Below, one piece after another: positions 1-7,585 of a stretch of DNA of 34,750 nucleotides; the first letter of the stretch is position 1; every line of letters begins with the position of its first letter. The position numbers and the translations under genes are program-made. The DNA is taken from positions 1 to 34,750 of the forward strand of contig JASEHD010000018.1 of assembly GCA_030019075.1 (NCBI GenBank), written 5' to 3'. Origin of the DNA: Bacteroidota bacterium (lineage in GTDB: Bacteria > Bacteroidota > Ignavibacteria > UBA10030 > SZUA-254). Under the pieces are notes generated by a model. The model was not told where the DNA came from, did no database searches, and saw only the letters and a program-made list of their open reading frames with translations.

Positions 1-159
1 TTCTTCGAGTTCTTGTTCAACACGATGTTTTCTGTACTTGTAAAATGCTTGTCGGGTTATCTTGAGCATATGACACACTTCTGTTACTGTATATTTTCCT
101 TCGTGAAATCGATTGTCTCGGATGCTGCATTCAATGATATTGTGTCGGTCCTTTTTTTT
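1..159 (-). CDS. IS3-family transposase OrfB N-terminus (partial, -1 frame)
   Basis: Starting from the A8 tract at 152-159, the -1 frame stays open to the window edge. It encodes KKDRHNIIECSIRDN followed by KYTVTEVCHMLKITRQAFY. The TRQAFYKYRK stretch resembles the N-terminal region of IS3-family OrfB (the DDE catalytic subunit). It has no start of its own, so expression would need -1 frameshifting from orfA, the usual way IS3 elements make OrfAB. The catalytic DDE domain lies outside the window. Confidence 0.65.
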
Positions 160-344
160 AATTTAGTATCTGCTTTTTCGTCTTTCATTTGTATGTGGAT
201 AACTTTGTTGAGTAAATGTGTTTTACCAAGTATATCATACACTGCCCTGGCTTCTGATATAGTAAATTTATCACTTTCTATCTCAGACACAACTTTTTGC
301 TTGAATGCTTGACTGTATCTATGACATATCCTTTGTTTATACAT
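84..344 (-). CDS. IS3-family transposase OrfA-like protein (possibly internally deleted)
   Basis: An 86-residue product if the ATG at 344 is used; it has an AAAGGA ribosome site 9-10 bases upstream. A TTG 12 codons further up is also possible. The segment YSQAFKQKVVSEIES, followed by TISEARAVYDI, is the start of an IS3 OrfA helix-turn-helix, the DNA-binding half of the transposase. After VYDI the sequence goes straight to LGKTHLLNKV. Family members I recall have about a dozen more residues here (the recognition helix), so a small internal deletion is likely and the protein may not bind DNA. The reading frame crosses an A8 tract at 152-159 and stops at 84, while the OrfB-like frame continues. 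Confidence 0.7.
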   Translation of the reverse strand: MYKQRICHRYSQAFKQKVVSEIESDKFTISEARAVYDILGKTHLLNKVIHIQMKDEKADTKLKKRTDTISLNAASETIDFTKENIQ

Positions 345-419
345 CTGTCTTGTCCTTTCTTTTATCGTTTTTTGTGTCAACCTATTTCAGGACAAGACAC
401 TTATAACTTATAACTAATA

Positions 420-1178
420 CTATCTATTGATAACAATCCCAGCATTTTTCATTAGCATTCTAATCTCCCCCTTCGTCAAATATCTCCACCGCCCTCTTGG
501 TAGTCCCTCATAAGTAATATCTCCATAACCAACACGATCTAATTTCTCAACTTTGTATCCGAGCGCTTCAAACATTCTGTGTACCTGTCTGTTACGACCT
601 TCATGGATAACAATTCCTACAACTTGATTTTTACCTCCGGGCATGAAAAATACTTTAGCAGGTTTCGTTCTTTCGTCGGACAATCGAATCCCTTCACTCA
701 ACTTCCTTGAGTCCTCAGCCGTGAGGGGATTATCAAGTGCAACCTTGTATGCTTTTTTCACTTCATACTTGGGATGCATAAGTCGATTTGCGAATTCACC
801 ATCGTTAGTAAGTAAAAGAACTCCCGATGTGCTTCTATCAAGCCGTCCAATCGGAAAAACTCGCTGCTTCACCCTGAGATAATCCATGACGGTTATTCGT
901 CCGCGTTCATCGCGGGTGGTTGTGATACAATCCTTTGGTTTATTGAAAACAATGTACACTAATTCATCAAGCAGAACCACCTGCTTTTCATTGACGAAAA
1001 TCTTATCTTTAACCGGATCGATTTTAACACCAAGGTCAACAACAATCTTCCCATTGACCTTTACTTTACCTTCTTGAATCATCTCGTCAGCTTTACGGCG
1101 TGAAGCAATACCTGCGGTGGCGAGATATTTATTCAATCGGATAATGCTCTCATCCGATTTCTGTTTTGTATCCTTCAT
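420..1178 (-). CDS. rluB: Ribosomal large-subunit pseudouridine synthase B
   Basis: A 252-residue RsuA/RluB/RluE/RluF-family enzyme that isomerises a uridine in 23S rRNA (position 2605 in E. coli numbering) during 50S assembly. Residues about 13-60 form an S4 RNA-binding domain (RLNKYLATAGIASRRKADE). The catalytic motif GRLDRSTSG places the nucleophilic aspartate at D114. The C-terminal RNRQVHRMFEALGY motif is also typical. Length is normal. It sits 129 bp downstream of scpB, an arrangement (scpA-scpB-rluB) that is common across bacteria and suggests co-transcription. RluB is preferred over RsuA or RluF because of this neighbourhood. The stop TAG lies about 20 bp from the IS end. Confidence 0.9.
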   Translation of the reverse strand: MKDTKQKSDESIIRLNKYLATAGIASRRKADEMIQEGKVKVNGKIVVDLGVKIDPVKDKIFVNEKQVVLLDELVYIVFNKPKDCITTTRDERGRITVMDYLRVKQRVFPIGRLDRSTSGVLLLTNDGEFANRLMHPKYEVKKAYKVALDNPLTAEDSRKLSEGIRLSDERTKPAKVFFMPGGKNQVVGIVIHEGRNRQVHRMFEALGYKVEKLDRVGYGDITYEGLPRGRWRYLTKGEIRMLMKNAGIVINR

Positions 1179-1307
1179 TTATTTTCCCTCATATGATTCG
1201 ATTGGTAAGTGATGATCGAAAGCCAATTAATGATTTTTATGTAAGCTTTTCCCATCATAAAATTATCTGGAGAAGCATTCCTGATTTGATGAAAAAGATT
1301 GAGTTCG

Positions 1308-2051
1308 TTACTTCCTCTCCTGATCTGAATCGAGATCAGTTACTTCACCGCTGTTTTGATCTTCTTTGGGAGGAAGAGTATGAAGCTGACCATTCTCGCC
1401 AACCACAGTATGCCCAAGCTGTTCCGAAATTTCTTCTTCCGTCTTTCCCATCCGTTTAAGAAGTTCACGTTCCATATCCATCCCGTGATCAGCCATTATC
1501 TCATCAATCTCACGTGGTTTTGGAAGTTCCGCCAGATCATTAATACCAAAATGCTTCAGAAAATCTTGAGTAGTTCCATATAACAACGGGCGACCCGGTG
1601 TAGCAGCCCGTCCAACGATTGTAATAAGTCCCCGTTCAAGCAATTTATGTATCGCATAATCAGCGTTGACACCTCGGATTGCTTCGATCTCTGGTTTTGT
1701 TACAGGTTGTTTGTATGCGATCACGGAGAGAGTCTCGATAGTAGCTTGTGTGAGCTTCCGTCTTGCTTTTTCCTTCACCATGCGTCCCAACCATTCGGCA
1801 AATTCGGGCATGGTCGCATACTGAAATCCGCCTGCTACTTGGATAATTCTATAAGCCCGCCCCGATTGGACGTAGTCAGCGTTTAATTCTCTGATTATTG
1901 TAAGTATTTCTTCATCTTTAATCCTTAACCGAGGTCCAGAATTATCTGATGACCAAAGAATATCGATAATCTGGCGAGAGGTAAGCGGCTCGTCTGAGCC
2001 AAAAATGAGCGCTTCGATTATCTGGCGTTTATTTTCTGAAACCTGTTCCAT
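1308..2051 (-). CDS. scpB: Segregation and condensation protein B
   Basis: A 247-residue ScpB, the winged-helix partner of ScpA and SMC in the chromosome-organising condensin. The conserved core TQATIETLSVIAYKQPVTKPEIEAIRGV covers the second winged helix (read here in two halves, TQATIETLSVIAYKQP and VTKPEIEAIRGV). GRAATPGRPLLYGTT follows, then a loosely conserved acidic C-tail. I start it at the ATG at 2051, whose A is the last base of the scpA stop (TGATG overlap). A TTG one codon upstream is also open. The overlap implies translational coupling with scpA. Confidence 0.93.
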   Translation of the reverse strand: MEQVSENKRQIIEALIFGSDEPLTSRQIIDILWSSDNSGPRLRIKDEEILTIIRELNADYVQSGRAYRIIQVAGGFQYATMPEFAEWLGRMVKEKARRKLTQATIETLSVIAYKQPVTKPEIEAIRGVNADYAIHKLLERGLITIVGRAATPGRPLLYGTTQDFLKHFGINDLAELPKPREIDEIMADHGMDMERELLKRMGKTEEEISEQLGHTVVGENGQLHTLPPKEDQNSGEVTDLDSDQERK

Positions 2052-2773
2052 CAAGCAGTTGCTCTTAATTTAAATATAATTATGTCATCACCATAGTCTG
2101 CCGGTCGGATAGCGATAATACGATTTTTCACCATCTCTAACATGGCAATGATTGTTACTATTATACGAATTTTTTCTGTCATGTGCGAGACCAGCTCGAA
2201 GAAAGTAATTTCTTCCCGTAAACGGAACACATCTGCTATATAGCTCATTTGTTCATCTATCGTAACATTCATAAGTTCGATGTCGTGATAGATCTTCTTT
2301 GGAACGCTTTCAAGCACTCTCTTGAATGCTGAAATTAGATTAAACATAGTGATATTCTTTAAACTCACTTCCTGATCTTCGAGTGTTATTTTTTTCTGGT
2401 CTGAGTGAAACCCTTGCCTGTAAAATAATTTCCCAGATTCATCTTCGAGTGAAGAGAGAACGGTACTTGCTTCTTTATAACGTTTATATTCGAGGAGTCT
2501 ACGAACAAGATCGGCACGTGGGTCTTCTCCCACCTCTTCGCCCGGAGCTTTGGGCAGCAGCATCCTCACTTTAATCTGCATTAATTCTGCTGCCATGACA
2601 ATGAAATCACCAGCAATCTCAAGATCAAGTTCTTGAAGCATTTGTATGTACTCAAGAAATTCCTTCGTGATTTTTGCTAATGGGATATCGTAGATATCCA
2701 ACTCATCTCTCTTGATGAAAAAAAGGAGGAGGTCAAGCGGACCTTCAAAAATGGGAAGTTTTACACGGTACAT
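2051..2773 (-). CDS. scpA: Segregation and condensation protein A (kleisin)
   Basis: A 240-residue ScpA, the kleisin that bridges the two SMC heads and binds ScpB. The N-terminal LPIFEGPLDLLLFFIKRDELDIYDIPLAKIT is the family's hallmark (quoted as LPIFEGPLDLLLF and DIYDIPLAKIT). DFIVMAAELMQIKVRMLLP follows, and a C-terminal winged-helix region occupies roughly residues 165-235. Length is normal. It is the first gene of the scpA-scpB-rluB run. A terminator-like hairpin lies just upstream, between it and the propeller gene, so its transcription probably starts in 2774-2866 or by read-through. Confidence 0.93.
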   Translation of the reverse strand: MYRVKLPIFEGPLDLLLFFIKRDELDIYDIPLAKITKEFLEYIQMLQELDLEIAGDFIVMAAELMQIKVRMLLPKAPGEEVGEDPRADLVRRLLEYKRYKEASTVLSSLEDESGKLFYRQGFHSDQKKITLEDQEVSLKNITMFNLISAFKRVLESVPKKIYHDIELMNVTIDEQMSYIADVFRLREEITFFELVSHMTEKIRIIVTIIAMLEMVKNRIIAIRPADYGDDIIIFKLRATA

Positions 2774-2789
2774 TCTTCAATTCATAAAA

Positions 2790-2846
2790 TAAAAAACCCC
2801 ACTTCTTAAATCATGTCAGAAACAATTTTCATGCAAGAAGAGGGGT
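2790..2846 (-). terminator. Rho-independent terminator after the T9SS propeller gene
   Basis: On the minus strand, ACCCCTCTTCTT (2835-2846) pairs with AAGAAGTGGGGT (2796-2807), 11 of 12 bases, with the loop between. It is followed directly by a run of six T and then ATTTT. It lies 20-75 bp after the propeller gene's stop and before scpA, so it should separate the two units. Confidence 0.85.
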
Positions 2847-2866
2847 GTGAAAAAACGATTTAATTT

Positions 2867-4198
2867 TTACTTCATCAATAATAGTTTACCTGTTTGAGAA
2901 GTATTAGCTGATTGAACGCGATAAAAGTATGAACCGCTTGGAAAATCCGAAGCATCCCAGTTGATTTCATATCTACCGTTGCTTAAGTAACCATCAACCA
3001 GGCGAGCAACTTCTTGTCCAGTCGTATTATAGATTATCAACGACACATTACCATTATCTCTCAGAACAAACGGAATCACTGCATTTGGATTGAATGGATT
3101 CGGATAACTTTGTTCTAAAACAATCGACATCGTAATCTCGGAACGAACAAGATCAGGTTCTTTCACCATTTGCACCGGTGTTGAACTTCGATAAATTTTC
3201 CCAAATGCCGTGCCTGTGAAAAGATAACCATTTGAATTGAGGGCGATTGGTCGTACATAAAGATCGCCACCCGAAATCCCCGAGCTGATGTCTTCCCATT
3301 TTTCACCGCCATTTGTTGATTTAAATACACCGTCTCCATAACCGGTTGCATAGAGATCACCAGCAGGTGTTATTGCAAGAGATAGTATGAAGTGTGGTAT
3401 ATATGTAGTGTCGTAAAACCTTGTGGCACTTTCGATAGGTACCCATGATTTTATTACTGTATCGCTTAAACCCGAATTCATATGCTTCAATGTATCCGAT
3501 GTGGTGCGCTTTACAACTCCAAATTCAGTACCAATAAATAAACTACTGTCCGAGCTAAGTCCGAAACAATTTATTCTATACTCTGGAAATCCAATATTAA
3601 GCCATTTTTCCTTTTCTTCATTCCATTGGTAAATGCCGTCGCGATAAGTTCCAGCTAACAGTCTATTTTTTTTATCTCGAATTATTGAGAATACTCTTCC
3701 ATTTAGCAAACCGTTATTGAAATTTGTCCATGTATTCCCGCCATCAACCGAACGTCTTAAGCCGCTTCCCATTCCAACGTAAACAGTTTCATTCGATGCA
3801 AAGAAGAAAGAACTGATCATAGATTCATAAGTAGTATCAATTAAAACTTGTTCCCATGTTGAACCGTTATTCGTGGAACGATAAGCGAAACCCATACTGC
3901 TTCCCGCATAGATAGTGCCATTCGGACTGATTGCTAAACAGAAGAAATGGGATTTTTGAATATTAGTAGTTACTTTTTCCCAGTTATCGCCGTTATTAGT
4001 TGAACGAAGAATACCTCCGCCATAAGTAGCAGCGAATAAATTACCATCTGCTGTAGATACAATACTGTTAATTGAATAAGTGTTAGTTAGCGAACCGATA
4101 GGTTGCCAAAAATCTGCAGATACCGCCATGAAAGTGAACAATATCGAGAACAAAATAACTATAACAAAACGTGAACAAATGCTCATACTAAACCTCAA
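2867..4198 (-). CDS. Secreted beta-propeller protein with type IX secretion sorting domain
   Basis: A 443-residue protein. A signal peptide covers residues 1-28 (hydrophobic core FVIVILFSILFTF, cut near AVSA). Seven repeats follow, of the form G-x-L-F/Y-A-G/T-x-x-x-G-x-x-x-S-x-x-x-G-x-x-W (for example ILRSTNNGDNWEKV, AYRSTNNGSTWEQV, VFKSTNGGEKWED). These are BNR/Ycf48-like blades, enough for one seven-bladed propeller. From about residue 360, SYPNPFNPNAVIPF and a C-terminal beta-sandwich ending SGSYFYRVQ...GKLLLMK form a type A T9SS sorting domain. The protein should cross the inner membrane by Sec and be exported to the surface by T9SS. Ligand or enzymatic role is unknown. It is a single-gene unit with an AT-rich upstream region and its own terminator. 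Confidence 0.88.
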   Translation of the reverse strand: MRFSMSICSRFVIVILFSILFTFMAVSADFWQPIGSLTNTYSINSIVSTADGNLFAATYGGGILRSTNNGDNWEKVTTNIQKSHFFCLAISPNGTIYAGSSMGFAYRSTNNGSTWEQVLIDTTYESMISSFFFASNETVYVGMGSGLRRSVDGGNTWTNFNNGLLNGRVFSIIRDKKNRLLAGTYRDGIYQWNEEKEKWLNIGFPEYRINCFGLSSDSSLFIGTEFGVVKRTTSDTLKHMNSGLSDTVIKSWVPIESATRFYDTTYIPHFILSLAITPAGDLYATGYGDGVFKSTNGGEKWEDISSGISGGDLYVRPIALNSNGYLFTGTAFGKIYRSSTPVQMVKEPDLVRSEITMSIVLEQSYPNPFNPNAVIPFVLRDNGNVSLIIYNTTGQEVARLVDGYLSNGRYEINWDASDFPSGSYFYRVQSANTSQTGKLLLMK

Positions 4199-4294
4199 TA
4201 TAAATTTTATAGTGTTGGAAGATGTTTAAAAACTTATAGTTTAACAATCAAATATACAAAAAAAATATTCTAAAATGCAATAAAAAATTAAAAA

Positions 4295-5278
4295 TCACCC
4301 CAATTTCATTACCTTACGAACTTCAGCCATAGTCTCTTCGGCAACTATTTTTCCCCTTTTTTCACCGTCAAGAAGTATATCGTACACTTGCTGAGGATGT
4401 GATTCCAATTCCATCCGTTTTTCACGAATTGGCGATAAATAATCGCCGATCCGACCGGCTGCCCGTAGTTTACAATCGACACAACCGAGAGCGCCACTCC
4501 GGCAGTCGGCAGCTATCTCGTGTATTTCGGATGTATTAAACTTCTGATGATAGGTAAAAACCAAACAAACGTCCGGTCGCCCAGAATCCCCTTTACGAAT
4601 CTTCTGCGGATCGGTAACAGCTTTCTTTAATTTTTGCTTGATCTCGTCAGGAGAATCAGAAAGTAAGATTGTGTTTCCAGCCGACTTGCTCATTTTAATA
4701 TTTCCATCTAATCCAGGTAAACGTGGATACTTAGTCAACTTTGGTTCAGGTTCCGGAAAAACATTCCCATATTGTAAATTAAACCGACGAGCGATTTCTC
4801 GGGTTATCTCAACGTGTGGAACCTGATCCTCTCCTACCGGAACTGCTTCACCTTTGTATAGTAAAATATCTGCCGATTGAAGAACAGGGTAGCCAAGATG
4901 TCCATAAATAACATTTTCGATATTTAAGTCACGCACCTGTTCCTTGAGTGTGGGATTACGCTCCAGACGCGCAGTAGTGATGAGCATTGAGAAAATGAGA
5001 TGAAGTTCTGTATGTTCTTTAATCTGCGATTGACGAAAAACTGGACTTAGCTTAGGATCAATACCTGCAGCTAACCAATCAATCAACATCTCGATTGAAT
5101 TCCGATATAAATCCGATGTATCCAAACTCGTTGTTAATGCATGGTAATCTGCAATAAGATGAAAGTTTTGATATTCACTTTGCAATGTAACCCAATTTTC
5201 TAAAGCACCGACAAGATGTCCGATGTGGAGTTTGCCTGTGGGACGCATCCCACTTAAAATTCTTTTTTTATTTATCAA
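4295..5278 (-). CDS. trpS: Tryptophan--tRNA ligase
   Basis: A 327-residue class I aminoacyl-tRNA synthetase that charges tRNA(Trp). The HIGH signature is literal at residues 18-21 (GKLHIGHLVGA) and KMSKS at 195-199. The length fits the compact bacterial form. Four cysteines, C238, C259, C266 and C269, are spaced C-x20-C-x6-C-x2-C. This is very close to the 4Fe-4S-binding motif described for Thermotoga maritima TrpRS (C-x22-C-x6-C-x2-C), so this enzyme may carry an iron-sulfur cluster near the anticodon-recognition end. The gene is 24 bp downstream of the HNH gene and probably shares its promoter. Confidence 0.95.
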   Translation of the reverse strand: MINKKRILSGMRPTGKLHIGHLVGALENWVTLQSEYQNFHLIADYHALTTSLDTSDLYRNSIEMLIDWLAAGIDPKLSPVFRQSQIKEHTELHLIFSMLITTARLERNPTLKEQVRDLNIENVIYGHLGYPVLQSADILLYKGEAVPVGEDQVPHVEITREIARRFNLQYGNVFPEPEPKLTKYPRLPGLDGNIKMSKSAGNTILLSDSPDEIKQKLKKAVTDPQKIRKGDSGRPDVCLVFTYHQKFNTSEIHEIAADCRSGALGCVDCKLRAAGRIGDYLSPIREKRMELESHPQQVYDILLDGEKRGKIVAEETMAEVRKVMKLG

Positions 5279-5302
5279 AAATACTTAATCCTAACTTAGA
5301 GA

Positions 5303-5764
5303 TTAATTCATGAATAGATAAGGTTTCCATCGCTCATCAATATTCCCGATGAAATGCCGAATAAAAGTAACATGATTGGGCTTCATCGGCTTTCGCAGCA
5401 ATTTCATGTGAGCTTCTTCAGGTGTCCGATCTCCCTTCCGATTGTTACATCCGACACAGGCAGTAACGAGATTTTCCCACGTCTCTTCACCCAACCTCGC
5501 TCTCGGAATAATGTGATCAATCGTCAATGTTGAATCGCTCTCTCCACAATACTGGCATCGATGACCATCGCGGCGGAGAATATTTTTTCTTGAAAGTATA
5601 ATTTTCTTGTATGGTACGTGGATATAGACACCAAGACGGACAATACTTGGAAATGGCATGGACATCGAAACTGAACGGATTTGTTTTCCATCGTATGCTT
5701 CAATAAGCTCTGCTTTTCCCAAAAATAAGAGAATAATTGCTTTTTTAACATTACAAACACTCAT
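5303..5764 (-). CDS. HNH endonuclease family protein (true start lies upstream of the first ATG)
   Basis: From the only in-frame ATG (5764) it is 153 residues. The HNH domain is complete: RCQYCG, then TIDHIIPRARLG (catalytic His of DHIIP), TWENLVTACVGCNNRKGD, giving a CxxC...H...N...CxxC zinc site. This domain class is found in McrA-like nucleases; small stand-alone members like this are common but of unknown target. The same frame continues upstream of the ATG through KVLILNQNYEP, which matches the usual N-terminus of this family, so translation must begin near 5800 or beyond. However, no ATG, GTG or TTG is in frame there. See the separate finding. A strong sigma-70-type promoter and an AAAGGAGG ribosome site precede it. 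Confidence 0.85.
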   Translation of the reverse strand: MSVCNVKKAIILLFLGKAELIEAYDGKQIRSVSMSMPFPSIVRLGVYIHVPYKKIILSRKNILRRDGHRCQYCGESDSTLTIDHIIPRARLGEETWENLVTACVGCNNRKGDRTPEEAHMKLLRKPMKPNHVTFIRHFIGNIDERWKPYLFMN

Positions 5765-5852
5765 CGGTTCATAGTTTTGATTCAGGATGAGTACTTTGCT
5801 GTTAAGCTTCCCGCTTGAATATGTTAAGTAATGCGCACTGAAGACTTCGACA

Positions 5853-5860
5853 CCTCCTTT
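5853..5860 (-). promoter_or_regulatory. Strong Shine-Dalgarno upstream of the HNH gene
   Basis: AAAGGAGG on the minus strand, the strongest ribosome site in the window. It is about 90 bp upstream of the first ATG of the HNH reading frame. No start codon in the HNH frame lies at a suitable distance. A GTG in another frame 14 bases downstream (5838) opens only four codons. Confidence 0.7.
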
Positions 5861-5905
5861 AGTGTCAATTCAAAATTATTAAAATGAGTATTCTTAGTTA
5901 TATAA

Positions 5906-5934
5906 AATATATAATAAATATAACGATTTGTCAA
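5906..5934 (-). promoter_or_regulatory. Sigma-70-type promoter of the HNH-trpS unit
   Basis: TTGACA (5929-5934), a 17-base spacer and TATATT (5906-5911) on the minus strand, in an AT-rich stretch. Initiation near 5898 would give a leader of about 40 bases before the AAAGGAGG ribosome site. Confidence 0.75.
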
Positions 5935-5971
5935 GAAATCGTAGCCCTGCCTGCGATGATGAATTATTGGA

Positions 5972-6004
5972 TAGATGAAAAAGCCCCGTAATCCAAAACG
6001 GTGT
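5972..6004 (-). terminator. Possible weak terminator after the HtrA gene
   Basis: On the minus strand CCGT and ACGG (flanking TTTGGATT) form a short stem followed by GGC and five T. It lies 20-50 bp after the protease stop and before the HNH promoter. The stem is short, so this is only a candidate. Confidence 0.4.
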
Positions 6005-6025
6005 TTCTTTTTCTATCAGCTGAAT

Positions 6026-7552
6026 CTATTCGCTTGGAATTTGTACGGCGTAGAAACCGATACCATCACTCTTTTTGATTCTAAATAAAATTGCATCACC
6101 CGGTTTATGTTTATCAATCACTTCCTTTAGATCCTTTGGCGAATTCAATTCTCGTTTATCAGCTTCTAAGATAACATCATTTGCTCTGATCATATTATTA
6201 AACGCTTCACTATAAGGTTTTACTTCGCTCACGATGACACCATTTTCGATTGCACTTTTTTTCTTTTCTTCGGATGTCATTTGCCTGACTGTTAAACCTA
6301 AATTATCAAATGTTAATGATTTCATTGATGATTCATCTTTTTCATCTTTATCCATGGAAGGGTTTTGTCGAGTATCATCAGCTGCGATAGCCGTATCTTC
6401 GCGTTGCTTAAGAGTAATCTTCTTCTCAATCTTTTTCCTATCCCGGAATATTTTAAATATAACTACATCACCCGGACGCATTCGTGCAATCAGTGCTTGG
6501 ACATCATTCGGTGCTTTCACTTCCTTTCCATCGACAGCAAGTATCACATCTCCCTCCTTTAAATCTGCAGACTCAGCGGGACTATCAGCATCAATTTTTT
6601 GAATTATAGCACCCTCAGGTTTGTCCATACCGAGAGCTTTCGCCATTGCCTGAGTTACCGGATTCATCCCGATACCAACATATGCACGCCTAACCTTACC
6701 GGTCTTAATGATATCTTCTGCCACTGCTTTTGCGAGATTGACAGGGATTGCAAATCCATATCCCTGGTAGAACCTGTTTGTTGTCGCAATTGCTGAATTA
6801 ATTCCAATAACTTCACCTTTGAGATTCACCAACGGTCCACCACTATTTCCAGGATTAATTGCTGCATCTGTTTGAATAAAATTTTCAATTCCCAAACCGC
6901 CTGCCTCTCTCAGAATATCAATACTCCTCCCTATCGCACTCACAATACCGGCTGTTACTGTCCCTTGCAACCCAAGTGGATTTCCAATTGCAACAACCAT
7001 CTCGCCAATTTCGAGATCATCAGAATTGCCAAGTGGCGCGGTTGGTAAATCTTTTCTATCAACCTTAATTACGGCTAAATCAGTAGTAGGATCCGTGCCA
7101 ATGATTTTGGCTCTTTCAGTTCGCCCATCACTGAATTTCACCTCGATCTTCTTTTCATCTGCATCTCTGATAACATGATTATTCGTCATGATATAACCAT
7201 CGGGGCTAATTATAAATCCCGAACCACCTTCGATTGTAGGCATTTCTGGTAAACGATCTTGAGGTCCGAAGAAATGAAAGAAATCTCTCAGGTCTTGTGT
7301 ACCTTTTTTCTCTTTTGTCGTAACAGTTATTGAAACCACCGTAGGTGATATTGATTTACTGACATCAATGAATGCCTTACTCAAAGCTTTGTAATCCGGA
7401 TTGTCGATCTGGCTTTGTGCACCCAGCTTTGCTTGCTGATCGCCTGCGAATCCCTGCAATACACCGAATTGGAAATTCGATACCAGCACAATTCCGAAAA
7501 TTATTCCAATAAAAATTAAAAATATTGCTGCAAGAATTGATTTTTTTGCCAT
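6026..7552 (-). CDS. DegP/HtrA-type periplasmic serine protease
   Basis: A 508-residue protease/chaperone of envelope quality control. The N-terminal hydrophobic segment at about residues 6-28 is a signal anchor or signal peptide. The trypsin-like domain (about 60-280) has the full triad: H126 in TNNHVI, D158 in TTDLAVIK and S237 in NPGNSGGPL. Two PDZ domains follow (about 285-380 and 405-505), which is the DegP/DegQ arrangement rather than the single-PDZ DegS. The linker between the PDZ domains is rich in K, E and D. It is transcribed with or near recO (33 bp gap). Confidence 0.92.
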   Translation of the reverse strand: MAKKSILAAIFLIFIGIIFGIVLVSNFQFGVLQGFAGDQQAKLGAQSQIDNPDYKALSKAFIDVSKSISPTVVSITVTTKEKKGTQDLRDFFHFFGPQDRLPEMPTIEGGSGFIISPDGYIMTNNHVIRDADEKKIEVKFSDGRTERAKIIGTDPTTDLAVIKVDRKDLPTAPLGNSDDLEIGEMVVAIGNPLGLQGTVTAGIVSAIGRSIDILREAGGLGIENFIQTDAAINPGNSGGPLVNLKGEVIGINSAIATTNRFYQGYGFAIPVNLAKAVAEDIIKTGKVRRAYVGIGMNPVTQAMAKALGMDKPEGAIIQKIDADSPAESADLKEGDVILAVDGKEVKAPNDVQALIARMRPGDVVIFKIFRDRKKIEKKITLKQREDTAIAADDTRQNPSMDKDEKDESSMKSLTFDNLGLTVRQMTSEEKKKSAIENGVIVSEVKPYSEAFNNMIRANDVILEADKRELNSPKDLKEVIDKHKPGDAILFRIKKSDGIGFYAVQIPSE

Positions 7553-7585
7553 CTTTACTTAACTCCTATTATTTCTAATTTGTGA

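Larger units (their letters stand above)
1..399 (-). mobile_element. IS3-family insertion sequence, left end (truncated by window)
   Basis: Read on the minus strand, the element begins near 399 with TGTCTTGTCCTGAAATAGG, a TG-starting end like those of IS3-family elements. It then carries an orfA-like gene and, in the -1 frame, the start of an orfB-like gene that runs off the window at base 1. The terminal arm at 389-399 is repeated in inverted form at 346-356 (11 of 11 bases), just before the orfA start. No target duplication can be tested because the other end is outside the window. The element lies only about 20 bp beyond the stop of rluB, which looks intact. Family assignment rests on the OrfA/OrfB sequence style and on the -1 shift arrangement, not on a database match. 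Confidence 0.75.

Noticed and set aside
350-380. Internal sigma-70 promoter in the IS end (TTGACA at 375-380)
   Set aside because: No -10-like hexamer lies at 15-19 bases from it on the minus strand.
6234-6602. A 122-codon plus-strand frame opposite the HtrA gene
   Set aside because: Antisense shadow of the PDZ region; serine-rich composition typical of such shadows.
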